Shown piece by piece: positions 50,993 to 58,476 of a stretch of 64,000 nucleotides of DNA; the stretch's first letter is position 1, and the number at the start of each line of letters is the position of its first letter. Source of the DNA: CALDTK01 sp965215115 (GTDB lineage Bacteria; Bacteroidota; Bacteroidia; Chitinophagales; Saprospiraceae). The notes under the pieces were generated by a model. It did not search any database. It worked only from the letters and a program-made list of their open reading frames with translations, and was not told where the DNA came from. Location of the stretch: the NCBI GenBank assembly GCA_965215115.1, contig OZ244050.1:1178001-1242000 (forward strand), in the 5' to 3' direction. The translations under genes and the position numbers were made by a program.

Positions 50993-51080
50993 GCGGGCCG
51001 TTCGACCGCTTCCGAGCGGCGGCCCGCGAGCACTTTTTCAATCCCCGATGGCGCCGCTCGGAAGCGGTCGAACGCCATCG
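50993..51080. repeat. Opposed pair of bulged hairpins reaching into the flavin reductase gene
   Basis: Left unit: outer GCGGGCC/GGCCCGC (50993-50999 with 51021-51027), bulge GTTCG (51000-51004), inner CCGCT/AGCGG around TCCG. Right unit: outer CGATGGC/GCCATCG (51046-51052 with 51074-51080), inner GCCGCT/AGCGGT around CGGA, bulge CGAAC (51069-51073). The right unit supplies the last codons of the gene on the minus strand. Inner stems differ from the other pairs (CCGCT instead of CGAGC), while the bulge is kept. Confidence 0.9.
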
Positions 51081-51964
51081 CCCGCCATGACCACCGTTAG
51101 GGCTGTAGTCACCTCGTCGCGCTCGAGCAAAGCCTTGGCGTAGACGTGCAGGGCGGTCTCGATGTCCACGTCGGGCCCGGACGCGAGGATGCCGGCCAGT
51201 TGGGCATCGTCGGTCTTCAGGGCGTCGATCGCCTCCGCCGTCGGCAGCGCTGGTGCCCCGGCCAGTCTCCCTAGATCATTGCCGGTCAAGATGCGCGAGT
51301 CGCGTACGTTTTGCGGAAGCGCCGTAAAGCCGATGGCCTCGCCATTGACGGGCTGGACGACGGACACGATCGCGTCTCCGGAAGCGCGGACGTAGTAGCT
51401 GCGGCCCAGGCGACCCATGAGGTCGATCTTGTGTGGGTCGACGCGGCCGCGCGCGTCGATGACCCGCTCGTCGATGTGGACGCGGACGATGTCGCAGAGG
51501 ATGAGGTGGCCGGCGCCGCCGCCGTCGCCGAGGGTGAGGATGTCGCGCACGCGGCACTCCATACTGGCGGGGCTCTCGGCGACGCGGGGCGGGCGGACGC
51601 GTTCGGATGCGAGGGGCGTGAGGCCGGCGGCGGCGAACTCGCTCACCTCGGTAGGCCACTCGACGCTCGCGACGGCCATCTGGCGCACGATGCCGTGGCT
51701 GACGACGTTGACGACGCACTCGCCGGTGGCGCGGACGTTGGCGAGGGTGTCCTTGGTGGTGTTGTCGGCCACGCGCCGGTTGGAGCTGAAGACGAGGATC
51801 GGGGGATTCGTGCTGAAGAGATTGAAGAAGCTGTAGGGCGCGAGGTTGGCGTGGCCCTCGGCGTTGACGGTACTCACGAAGGCGATCGGGCGCGGGCCGA
51901 CGATGCCGATGAGGTACTGGTAAAGCTCGGCGGTGGGGAGGGCGGCGGGGTCGATGTGGAGCAC
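51038..51964 (-). CDS. Flavin reductase-like FMN-binding protein
   Basis: 308 residues from GTG 51964. Split-barrel FMN-binding fold: YQYLIGIVGPRPIAFVSTVN, GHANLAPYSFFNLFSTNPPI, RRVADNTTKDTLANVRATGE, CVVNVVSHGIVRQM and SVEWPTEVSEFAAAGLT. This subgroup is longer than classical flavin reductases and carries a C-terminal helical extension of about 100 residues. The very end (GVRPLPSGAIGD) is encoded by a bulged hairpin repeat. A -7 element TACCTTCC lies 4 bases upstream, implying a leaderless mRNA. The physiological partner is unknown. Confidence 0.85.
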   Translation of the reverse strand: MLHIDPAALPTAELYQYLIGIVGPRPIAFVSTVNAEGHANLAPYSFFNLFSTNPPILVFSSNRRVADNTTKDTLANVRATGECVVNVVSHGIVRQMAVASVEWPTEVSEFAAAGLTPLASERVRPPRVAESPASMECRVRDILTLGDGGGAGHLILCDIVRVHIDERVIDARGRVDPHKIDLMGRLGRSYYVRASGDAIVSVVQPVNGEAIGFTALPQNVRDSRILTGNDLGRLAGAPALPTAEAIDALKTDDAQLAGILASGPDVDIETALHVYAKALLERDEVTTALTVVMAGDGVRPLPSGAIGD

Positions 51965-51968
51965 GGGG

Positions 51969-51976
51969 GGAAGGTA
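51969..51976 (-). promoter_or_regulatory. -7 element TACCTTCC before the flavin reductase
   Basis: Four bases separate it from GTG 51964 on the minus strand, so the likely transcription start coincides with the start codon. Confidence 0.45.
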
Positions 51977-52000
51977 GGAGGGCGCGAGCTTCGCTCGCTA

Positions 52001-52060
52001 AGTGGGCGGCCTGTGGCCTAGATGGGCGGCCTGCGGCCTAGATGGGCGGCCTGCGGCCTA
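52001..52060. repeat. 20-bp tandem repeat, three units
   Basis: GATGGGCGGCCTGCGGCCTA occurs exactly at 52021-52040 and 52041-52060, with a near copy at 52001-52020. A partial unit follows. The spacer 51965-52280 has no gene. Confidence 0.85.
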
Positions 52061-52220
52061 GATGGGCTGTGCTGGCGTGCTCGCCTTTCGTGCTGTGGGG
52101 GGCGTAGTCCCAGCCCCCGAGGGGGAATTTATGGAGCTGCTACGCAGTGACGTTTGTTTGTGGCTGCCGCCTCTCGGGGGCACGGCTTGCTAGTTACGGT
52201 GTAGCTCTTTCGGGGTTGTG

Positions 52221-52280
52221 AGCCGGTCCCGCGTCCATCAGGCGCAGCCGGTCCCCCGTCCATCAGGCGCAGCCGGTCCT
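52221..52280. repeat. 25-bp tandem repeat, about 2.4 units
   Basis: A unit beginning AGCCGGTCCCGCGTCCATCA repeats at 52221 and 52246, with a partial third unit at 52271 just before the stop of the minus-strand gene. An inverted relative lies near 63590-63625. Confidence 0.75.
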
Positions 52281-52997
52281 TCAATCCAAATCCGTGTCGA
52301 TCTCGATGCCTAGCTTGTCGTCGGCCTCGTCTTTCATGAGCTCGATGGCGCGCCGGAGGTGGTCGGTGCTGAACTTCGACTTGATCCGGATCACGGCGGC
52401 GCCCTCGTCGCCGTAGGCGAGTAGCGTGATGCGCTTGACCTTGCCGCGGCGCTCCTTGAAGTCGATCGAGACGCCGCCCTCGCGTGCGCGGACCATGAGG
52501 AGGGGCTCGAGGCGGCGGCGCTTGGCGTAGCGGGTGTACTGCTTGCGGAGCAGCGCGCTGGTGTAGGCGGGGTTGTCGGTGAAGGCGGCGACGCGGATGG
52601 ACTTGAGGCCCTTCATCATGGCCTTCGTGGCGGCGTACTCTTCGTCGCTGTCGAAGTCCTTGCGGCCGGCGCGCATCCCGAGGCGGATGAGCCAGCCCGG
52701 GACGCCGATGCGGAAGACGGCGCGGCGCTCCATGGCGGGCATGAAGAGCGCGCGGTCGGGCTCGTAGCGCATCTTTTTCTTGGTTTCGGCGTCCTCGCCG
52801 TCCCTGCCGTCGTCGGCGTCGGCGGAGGCTTCGCGGTCTTTGAAGCGAATCCGGCTCCGTTCGCGGATGCTGTCGCGCTGGGCGTTTTGCTCCTCGCGGC
52901 TCAGGGTCGGGCCGGTGGACTGCGGGCGCTCTTGCGCAAAACCTCGCGTCTGAGCGCACACGAACAGCAGGCAGGCGAGGGCGAGGGGGCGTAGCAT
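52281..52997 (-). CDS. Exported DUF4252-like protein (238 aa)
   Basis: A signal peptide (MLRPLALACLLFVCAQTRGF) is followed by a Glu/Arg/Asp-rich segment (residues of about 25-85) and a conserved-looking domain: IRLGMRAGRKDFDSDEEYAA, MMKGLKSIRVAAFTDNP, LEPLLMVRAREGGVSIDFKE, KVKRITLLAYGDEGAAVIRI. This parallels the DUF4252 protein encoded just upstream (53137-53691), so the two are probably distant paralogues. Last gene of the ECF sigma operon. Function unknown; envelope-related. Confidence 0.7.
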   Translation of the reverse strand: MLRPLALACLLFVCAQTRGFAQERPQSTGPTLSREEQNAQRDSIRERSRIRFKDREASADADDGRDGEDAETKKKMRYEPDRALFMPAMERRAVFRIGVPGWLIRLGMRAGRKDFDSDEEYAATKAMMKGLKSIRVAAFTDNPAYTSALLRKQYTRYAKRRRLEPLLMVRAREGGVSIDFKERRGKVKRITLLAYGDEGAAVIRIKSKFSTDHLRRAIELMKDEADDKLGIEIDTDLD

Positions 52998-53014
52998 GAC
53001 GCGGGGTGTTTGGG

Positions 53015-53058
53015 GTTTTGGCGAAAGCCGTCCGGGGCGTAGCGGTTTTGGCGAAAGC
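53015..53058 (+). repeat. Two direct copies of the dispersed motif
   Basis: GTTTTGGCGAAAGC occurs at 53015-53028 and 53045-53058 in the spacer between the two DUF4252-type genes. An inverted repeat of a GGGCGGTGGCG type lies to the right. Confidence 0.85.
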
Positions 53059-53136
53059 TAGCCCACCGAAAAGCGACGGGCGGTGGCGAACACGGAGACT
53101 CGCGCCCCCGCACCCGCCACCGCCCGTACGCGTGGC

Positions 53137-53691
53137 CTACATCTTGGACTTGTCCTTGGGCTTGTCCTTGTCCTCGTCGAAAGACTTGGCGAGCTCGCTG
53201 ATCGCGGCCATGTCGACGTTGCCGACGAAGCTCAGCAAGACGAAGTTGCCGTCGACCTGCCCGACGAGGAGGAGCAGTTCGTCGACCTTGTCCCCGCCCC
53301 CGGTGGAGTGGGTGTAGAAGTCGACCTTGCTCTTGTTCTTCTCGCGCACGGTCATGAGGGTCTCGTACGAGCGCGCGCCGACCATGCGCTTCTTGGCCTC
53401 CTCGTAGTGCATGAGGCCCTGCTTGTCGGTGGTGAGGATGCGCAGGCCCTTCATCCCGGTCACGACCTTCGTAAGGGCCTTGGTCTGCTCGTCGTTGAGC
53501 TCGTCGGGGTCGACCGTGGAGATGAGGGACTCCATGAGGTTGAACATCTTGCCGGAGATGTAGACGACCGTGAAGTCGGGGTCGTCGACGTACTTCGAGA
53601 AGTAGGTGGAGATGGCGTCGGACTGGGCCTGGGCGCCGAGGCAGTAGCAGCACACGAGGGCCGCGGTGAGGAAGGTCTTGATGGTGGTCAT
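53137..53691 (-). CDS. DUF4252 exported protein (184 aa)
   Basis: A signal peptide (MTTIKTFLTAALVCCYCLGA) precedes the DUF4252 domain: DFTVVYISGKMFNLMESLIS, LTKVVTGMKGLRILTTDKQG, ARSYETLMTVREKNKSKVDF, ELLLLVGQVDGNFVLLSFVG. It is known only from Bacteroidota and its function is unknown. It ends in a Lys/Asp-rich tail. The start overlaps the stop of the anti-sigma-like gene by 4 bases (53688-53691), so it is part of the ECF operon. Confidence 0.85.
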   Translation of the reverse strand: MTTIKTFLTAALVCCYCLGAQAQSDAISTYFSKYVDDPDFTVVYISGKMFNLMESLISTVDPDELNDEQTKALTKVVTGMKGLRILTTDKQGLMHYEEAKKRMVGARSYETLMTVREKNKSKVDFYTHSTGGGDKVDELLLLVGQVDGNFVLLSFVGNVDMAAISELAKSFDEDKDKPKDKSKM

Positions 53692-54281
53692 GATTTACGA
53701 TTGAGGAGGTGTTGAAGGGATGCCATGCGGCCCAGCTCTCCTGCAGTGAGCTCGGAGCCGCGGTGGATGGAACTGGAGACTTGCGCCAGGGCGGCGCGCG
53801 TGATGCGGGTGGCCTCGGCGGGGTCGGTGACCTCGTACTTCGACCAGTCGATCGGCGTCGGTGCTTCGGGGATTTCGACGGCGAGGGTGCCGAGGGGCTG
53901 CCGCTCGGTGAGCAGCAGGCTTGCGCCAAAACCCATGACGCCGATCAGCATCGCGGCCACGGCCCAGCGGACCCAGTGGGCGCTCGCGGGCCTGCGGTGG
54001 ACGACGCGAAGACCGGAGGTCGGTGCGTCGCGAAGGGTTTTGACCTTGGCGCCGTTGGGTTGCGCGGGGGCGACGGTGGCCGCGTCCCAGGGGCCGGCCG
54101 TGGTCTTGGCTTCGGCTTTCGCCAAAACCTGCAAGCCCGCGAACCACTGTCGGTAGGGGGCGAACTCGGCGGGGAGACCGGGTTCGGCGAGGGCGGCCTT
54201 GAGGCGGCGCTCCTCGGCGACGGAGGTCTCGGCGGCTTCGTAGCGGTCGAGGAGGCGGCGGAGTTCCGCGGGGGTAGTCAT
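53688..54281 (-). CDS. Putative anti-sigma factor, single membrane span (197 aa)
   Basis: Starts at ATG 54281 (MTTPAELRRLLDRYEAAETS), overlapping the sigma gene stop by 4 bases. The N-terminal cytoplasmic 50 residues resemble the short helical sigma-binding part of small anti-sigma factors. One membrane span lies at about residues 105-125 (WAVAAMLIGVMGFGASLLLT). The remainder is periplasmic. Position between an ECF sigma gene and DUF4252 genes is the main argument. A motif copy (54115) encodes VLAKAEA. Confidence 0.7.
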   Translation of the reverse strand: MTTPAELRRLLDRYEAAETSVAEERRLKAALAEPGLPAEFAPYRQWFAGLQVLAKAEAKTTAGPWDAATVAPAQPNGAKVKTLRDAPTSGLRVVHRRPASAHWVRWAVAAMLIGVMGFGASLLLTERQPLGTLAVEIPEAPTPIDWSKYEVTDPAEATRITRAALAQVSSSIHRGSELTAGELGRMASLQHLLNRKS

Positions 54282-54814
54282 TGGTTTTGTTTCTTGGGGT
54301 GGGCGTGGTGGCCGGGCGCGTGCGCCGGGTCGATGAGGCTGCAGACGCGCTTGCGGGCGCGGTGGAGGTAGACCTTGACCTGGGCCACGGTGATGTCGAG
54401 CGTCGTGGCGATCTCGTCGTAGCTCATCTCGTCGACCTCCCGCAGGTGCAGGATGTCGCGCTGGAGTTCGGGGAGGTGCTGCATGCAGGCCATCACGGCC
54501 CCGAGGGCTTCTCGCTGCTCGACCTGCGTGTCCGGGGCGAGGTCTGCGCTCGACAGGTCGAAGAGCGCGTCGGTGTCGGTGGTGCGCCAGTGGGCATTGC
54601 GCTTGCGGTCGATGGCGAGGTTGCGCGTGGCCCGCATGGCGAAGGCCTCGAGGTTGTCGACGTCGACGAGGCTCGCGCGCCGGTCCCACAGTTTGCAGAG
54701 GATATCCTGGGCGACGTCCTCACTCTCGGGCCCGTTGCGCAGGATGCTCGCCGCGAAGCGGAAGCACTTGTCTCTCAGCGGGAGCACTTGGGTGAGGAAG
54801 GCGGCTTGGGTCAT
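54278..54814 (-). CDS. ECF-type RNA polymerase sigma factor
   Basis: About 178 residues from ATG 54814 (ATG 54826 adds four residues). Region 2: CFRFAASILRNGPESEDVAQ then DILCKLW, and NLEAFAMRATRNLAIDRKR. Region 4: LPELQRDILHLREVDEMSYD then EIATTLDITVAQVKVYLHRA. It directs RNA polymerase to a stress or envelope regulon. The four-gene unit sigma, anti-sigma, DUF4252, DUF4252 is a recurring Bacteroidota arrangement and is tightly coupled here by 4-base overlaps. Confidence 0.9.
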   Translation of the reverse strand: MTQAAFLTQVLPLRDKCFRFAASILRNGPESEDVAQDILCKLWDRRASLVDVDNLEAFAMRATRNLAIDRKRNAHWRTTDTDALFDLSSADLAPDTQVEQREALGAVMACMQHLPELQRDILHLREVDEMSYDEIATTLDITVAQVKVYLHRARKRVCSLIDPAHAPGHHAHPKKQNQ

Positions 54815-54975
54815 GGTCGGGGGCAAGACGGCCGGCTGGGGCTGATGTTACAGGGTAGGAGAATTATTTGTAGGGCAATTTGAGCCTCCGGTGGTAAGCC
54901 GCTAGTGGAGAGTCTTCGGTGGGGGGCCTGCGGCGGTGAACCAGCTTGCGCAGAGTTGGGAGGGGTTTTAGCTAG

Positions 54976-55536
54976 TTAAGTCGGAGGCCGTTTGGCCAGC
55001 GCGCGGAGGGAAGCCCCTTTGATCTGTTCCCACTCATACCCCTTGCGCTGCCCCAGATCATACAGCTTCCCCTTTAGCGTAAAGTCGTCCAGCCCCTCGC
55101 CCTTCCGCTCGACGTACTTCTCCATCAAACCGTCCAGCGTTTTGGCGTAAGCCGCCTCGTCGATCTCGCTGAGTCCCGCGCGAATGCAGTAGGCGCTCAC
55201 CTGGCGCTGCTTCAGCTCCTGTGTGATGCGGACGCGGCCCCAGGCCTTCATCCGGAATTTACCGCGTGCGAAACTGCGTGCGAAGCGCTCCTCGTCGAGG
55301 AATTGCGTCTCGATGAGCGTGGCCATCACCTGGTCCACATCATCGCGGTAGAGACCGAGGTCGTAGAGTTTGCGGCGGACCTCCTGGTGGCAGCGATCCT
55401 GGTAGGCGCAGTACCGCTCGGCTTTCTTGAGGGCTATCGAAGGCGTGGCGCGGCCGTTGGGGAGGGAAGATTTTCGCCAGGGCACGATTGGAGCAACGCA
55501 GGGGAGGGACGAGGGTTGAGCGACCCGCTGGATCAT
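54976..55536 (-). CDS. recX: RecX-family regulatory protein
   Basis: 186 residues. RecX binds RecA and limits filament growth. The three-helix repeats are recognisable: LKKAERYCAYQDRCHQEVRR, VDQVMATLIETQFLDEERFA then RSFARGKFRMKAWGRVRITQ, and the C-terminal LYDLGQRKGYEWEQIKG. The N-terminal 35 residues are not conserved, so the true start may lie later. Its annotated start overlaps the low-GC lipoprotein gene stop by 4 bases, perhaps by chance. A motif copy at 55139 encodes part of AYAKTLDG. Confidence 0.88.
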   Translation of the reverse strand: MIQRVAQPSSLPCVAPIVPWRKSSLPNGRATPSIALKKAERYCAYQDRCHQEVRRKLYDLGLYRDDVDQVMATLIETQFLDEERFARSFARGKFRMKAWGRVRITQELKQRQVSAYCIRAGLSEIDEAAYAKTLDGLMEKYVERKGEGLDDFTLKGKLYDLGQRKGYEWEQIKGASLRALAKRPPT

Positions 55537-56246
55537 TCTCCGTAAACGCCGATGGGGTCTGCTAGCAAATTATGCATAAGGCTTTGCCAACCAAAAATAT
55601 AGTCGCACAAATCGTCGTTCACTACAGAATATAGCTTATCAGAATCTAGAAGTAGAGTATGTTCTTTCAACGCACAGACCACACCAGGGGGATAATCAAA
55701 CAAATCACGGTAAGCACTCTCTAATACGAGACTACGCAAAGTAGAGTCCTTATACCTATCCGTGCGCAAGATCCGATAAGCGAGAGAATAAACGGAAAAA
55801 GCATAATACGCTTCACTATCCTTGGTCATTGCATCCAGCGAATCGAGCGCCAGCTTAAACACCTCGCGCATTCTGGAATTAGGTCGCCATGTACCGCCTG
55901 CCAAATTGCTACACACCTCAGCGAGGCGAATCCTACTCTCCGCAACGTTCTTAAGGTTACCAAGCTTAAAAAGCGCAGTCCCTTGGGAATTCACGGTATC
56001 AAGATAAGCACAACCTTTTACTACCAACCTCTCCGACTTGTAAAGATTACTAGACACTTGGTTCGGGTCCTGCCAAAACTGGCCAGCCGGCGTCATCTTA
56101 ATATAGGTACATGGAGCGGTGCTATTTGTCGATTGCGAAGAATTGTTCGCATTGAACATGCATGAATTTAGCATAAAATAAATTAAGAATACAATGAACA
56201 CAGCCCTAGTCATAAGTAACCGATTAAGACAAAGTTTACGCATCAA
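55533..56246 (-). CDS. Low-GC lipoprotein of unknown function (237 aa)
   Basis: The start MMRKLCLNRLLMTRAVFIVF then LIYFMLNSCMFN is a lipoprotein signal. The mature part is helical (ESRIRLAEVCSNLAGGTWRP, FKLALDSLDAMTKDSEAYYA) and contains scattered Cys residues. Base composition is about 40-45% GC, far below the window. The start overlaps the upstream frame (56243) by 4 bases. No family recognised. Part of a foreign-looking lipoprotein cluster. Confidence 0.75.
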   Translation of the reverse strand: MMRKLCLNRLLMTRAVFIVFLIYFMLNSCMFNANNSSQSTNSTAPCTYIKMTPAGQFWQDPNQVSSNLYKSERLVVKGCAYLDTVNSQGTALFKLGNLKNVAESRIRLAEVCSNLAGGTWRPNSRMREVFKLALDSLDAMTKDSEAYYAFSVYSLAYRILRTDRYKDSTLRSLVLESAYRDLFDYPPGVVCALKEHTLLLDSDKLYSVVNDDLCDYIFGWQSLMHNLLADPIGVYGE

Positions 56247-57010
56247 GGACAGAATTGATTTAAGTTGGCTTGTGAGTACTCCCGGAATATTGTACCATAT
56301 TGATTATTGTAAAAAGATGGGTTCTGGACCGCGAAGAATTTAGTGGTCGAAGCCGCCGATTGGTCGGGCGTACAAAAATCAAACTGTTTCTTAAACTCTT
56401 CAGATATTTCCTTGAAAAAGTTGAATCGGGTGATAGTAATTGCAGATGCCGGATCAAGATTTTGATTTAATAGCGAATTAAACACAGTAGTATATGCAAT
56501 CCTAATTGCGTCGCGTTCAGCTACTCCACAACCCACAGGGCAGTTAGCATTAGCTTCCCTATCAAACCAAAATGCCCGAAATGGCACGCCGTTTAGTGAT
56601 CCGTTAATTCTAAATTGAGCTCGAAAACATGTTAAACCAGTGGTTGATCGTCCTGCGTTCGCAGTATTAGCATTACAACTAAATATCCTTGGACACAATG
56701 GTTGAAGGTGCTGGGAAAAGAAGGGGCCGCCAATCGGGCATGCCCCACTAGCTGGTTTAAGAATACCTGGTTCGTTGGCAATATTATATACAAGCCCCTC
56801 TTCAGTATCAAATCTAGAACAGTCACTGTCCGCTAAATCCGCGAATTTATAGTGGTCCTGTAGTGTGTAGTTTGCAACGGCCAATACAGCATTGGCTACT
56901 TGAATGGTGGCGCCGATCACGTCAACGAGGTAACTATACTCTATAGCATCAATATCAGACTGAATTCGCGGATTCGCACTTGAAACGTTATCATATATTT
57001 TCAAATACAC
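56243..57010 (-). CDS. Low-GC exported protein, C-terminal half of a split gene (255 aa)
   Basis: GTG 57010 is the first start available. The frame is continuous with the gene at 57029-57484: only TAA (57029-57031) and six codons (CVDPVK) separate them. It has no signal peptide of its own but is Cys-rich (DSDCSRFD, CPRIFSCN, CPVGCG), as if exported. This suggests the two halves were one lipoprotein of about 410 residues broken by a nonsense mutation. No family recognised. Confidence 0.6.
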   Translation of the reverse strand: MYLKIYDNVSSANPRIQSDIDAIEYSYLVDVIGATIQVANAVLAVANYTLQDHYKFADLADSDCSRFDTEEGLVYNIANEPGILKPASGACPIGGPFFSQHLQPLCPRIFSCNANTANAGRSTTGLTCFRAQFRINGSLNGVPFRAFWFDREANANCPVGCGVAERDAIRIAYTTVFNSLLNQNLDPASAITITRFNFFKEISEEFKKQFDFCTPDQSAASTTKFFAVQNPSFYNNQYGTIFREYSQANLNQFCP

Positions 57011-57028
57011 TTTGACCGGATCTACACA

Positions 57029-57484
57029 TTAATCACAATAAAATCCGTAAAATTGGAGAGCAGCCGAAACCCGGGGCCGAAGACGGTTTCGAGCAGCTGC
57101 TCCTGATGCGATCCTGTTAAGATAAAGATCTACAGTCTGATTAAAATAACAGACTGCTCTATTAGTCCCGTTCTGCGTATTGTCAGTATTAGAATCTTTG
57201 GTACCAGATTGCTTGGCAGCACTTGGCTCGGCAGGCAACGTTTCGTAAGGCACTCCACAAAAAGAGCTTTTAATTCTATTGTATTCATTACAAACTCCAT
57301 ATTGATACGTAGGTCGAACGTACGTGTCCGAGGACTGAATGACTAAGCTCTGTACTTTGTCACCACTCTGGCTAGGTACTACAGGAGCATCGTCATCCCT
57401 GTAACAGCTCGAAATTAGCAAGATCCCGAATAGGGCGGCTGTTACACGGCAGACACCCCTTACGTGTGCGTAATGGCTCTTCAT
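57029..57484 (-). CDS. Low-GC lipoprotein, N-terminal half of a split gene (151 aa)
   Basis: From ATG 57484 (MKSHYAHVRGVCRVTAALFG then ILLISSCYRD) a lipoprotein signal is clear. The remainder is polar with a few Cys residues and ends YGFYCD at an in-frame TAA. The frame goes on without shift into the 255-residue frame. AT-rich like its neighbours. It may be expressed as a short lipoprotein or be the remnant of a longer one. Confidence 0.6.
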   Translation of the reverse strand: MKSHYAHVRGVCRVTAALFGILLISSCYRDDDAPVVPSQSGDKVQSLVIQSSDTYVRPTYQYGVCNEYNRIKSSFCGVPYETLPAEPSAAKQSGTKDSNTDNTQNGTNRAVCYFNQTVDLYLNRIASGAAARNRLRPRVSAALQFYGFYCD

Positions 57485-57567
57485 GACCTTCTGTTTGCCA
57501 ATGAAACTAAGGCAGTTCATCTTTGTTCGCTACCTCACGCAATTTTAGTGGGGATCCCGAGTCATCA

Positions 57568-58248
57568 TCACACCCCCAGCCCCTCCAACACCTGAAACAC
57601 GTCCTCCCCCACCGGCAGCAGCACGGCCTGCCACCCGAGCGCCCGCGCGGCCTCGACGTTCTCGAGCCTATCGTCGACGAAGAGCAAGGCCTGTGCCGGC
57701 AGCCCGATCTTCCCTTGCGCCTGCTCGTAGATGCGCGCCTCCGGCTTGACGCTCCCGAGTTCGTAAGAGTAGAAGATGTCGGCGAAGATGCCGTCCTCGA
57801 AGTCGCCCATGTGTTGCCCGGCGGCGTGGGCGCGGACCCAGGCGATGTGCGCGGCGTTGGTGTTGCTCAGCACGTACAGGGGGTAGCGTTTCCGCAAAAC
57901 CGCCAGTCCCTCGGCCACACCAGGTAGGAAGCCGAGCAGCAGGGAGTTCCAGTAATCGAGGACCTGTTTTGGCGAAAGCCCCAAACGCTCGCCGAGGCGC
58001 GCCGTAAAATCGTCGGTGCTAATGGCCCCCGTCTCGAAGGCGTACCAGAGGTTCTCCCCGGCGACCCAGGCCTCGAAACCCTCGTGGTCGGCACCGATGC
58101 CCGCTGGCCAAGCCCCGGCGTAGAGTTCGTTGTCGAGCCCGAGCAACACGTTGCCGAGGTCGAACACAACGGCCTTCACGCGCCCCGCATCGACGGCGGC
58201 GGTCGCGAGGGCGCGGTACGGATCGGGTGTAGCTCGGGCGTCGGACAT
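57568..58248 (-). CDS. HAD-superfamily hydrolase
   Basis: 226 residues. HAD motifs: motif I VFDLGNVLLGLD (first Asp nucleophile; the usual second Asp is Asn here, DLGN, as in YihX-type phosphatases), motif II VLSNTN, motif III Lys in GSVKPEARIY, and motif IV LLFVDDRLENVEAA. The cap is helical (ISTDDFTARLGERLGLS). It probably dephosphorylates a small phosphosugar or nucleotide. Motif copies at 57887 and 57966 lie in the cap-core region and encode LRKR and LSPKQ. Confidence 0.88.
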   Translation of the reverse strand: MSDARATPDPYRALATAAVDAGRVKAVVFDLGNVLLGLDNELYAGAWPAGIGADHEGFEAWVAGENLWYAFETGAISTDDFTARLGERLGLSPKQVLDYWNSLLLGFLPGVAEGLAVLRKRYPLYVLSNTNAAHIAWVRAHAAGQHMGDFEDGIFADIFYSYELGSVKPEARIYEQAQGKIGLPAQALLFVDDRLENVEAARALGWQAVLLPVGEDVFQVLEGLGV

Positions 58249-58346
58249 GGCGTAAGTTTGCGGCCCGCAAAGGTGGCGCGGGCGCGGCGGAGATTCAACC
58301 GCGCGGCGCTTCGTCCGGTTAGGTCTCTACGGACGCCCCTTTTCAC

Positions 58347-58419
58347 GGCCCCTTAGCTCAGCGGTTAGAGCGCCCGGCTCATAACCGGTCGGTCGTTGGT
58401 TCAAATCCAACAGGGGCCA
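58347..58419 (+). tRNA. Second tRNA with CAT anticodon
   Basis: 73 bases fold as a cloverleaf: acceptor GGCCCCT/AGGGGCC, D arm GCTC/GAGC, anticodon stem CCCGG/CCGGT (last pair G-T type), loop CTCATAA (anticodon CAT), T arm GTTGG/CCAAC with TTCAAAT. It differs from the tRNA at 41261, so one of the two is probably elongator Met and the other Ile (lysidine type) or Met. Confidence 0.92.
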
Positions 58420-58424
58420 CTCTT

Positions 58425-58432
58425 TACCTTCC
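58425..58432 (+). promoter_or_regulatory. -7 element TACCTTCC after the tRNA
   Basis: Lies 44 bases before the TTG start of the RsuA-like gene and just after the tRNA 3' end. Confidence 0.4.
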
Positions 58433-58476
58433 CCCCGGCGTTCCGCAGCCCTCGCCCACCCCGATAATCTACCCCC

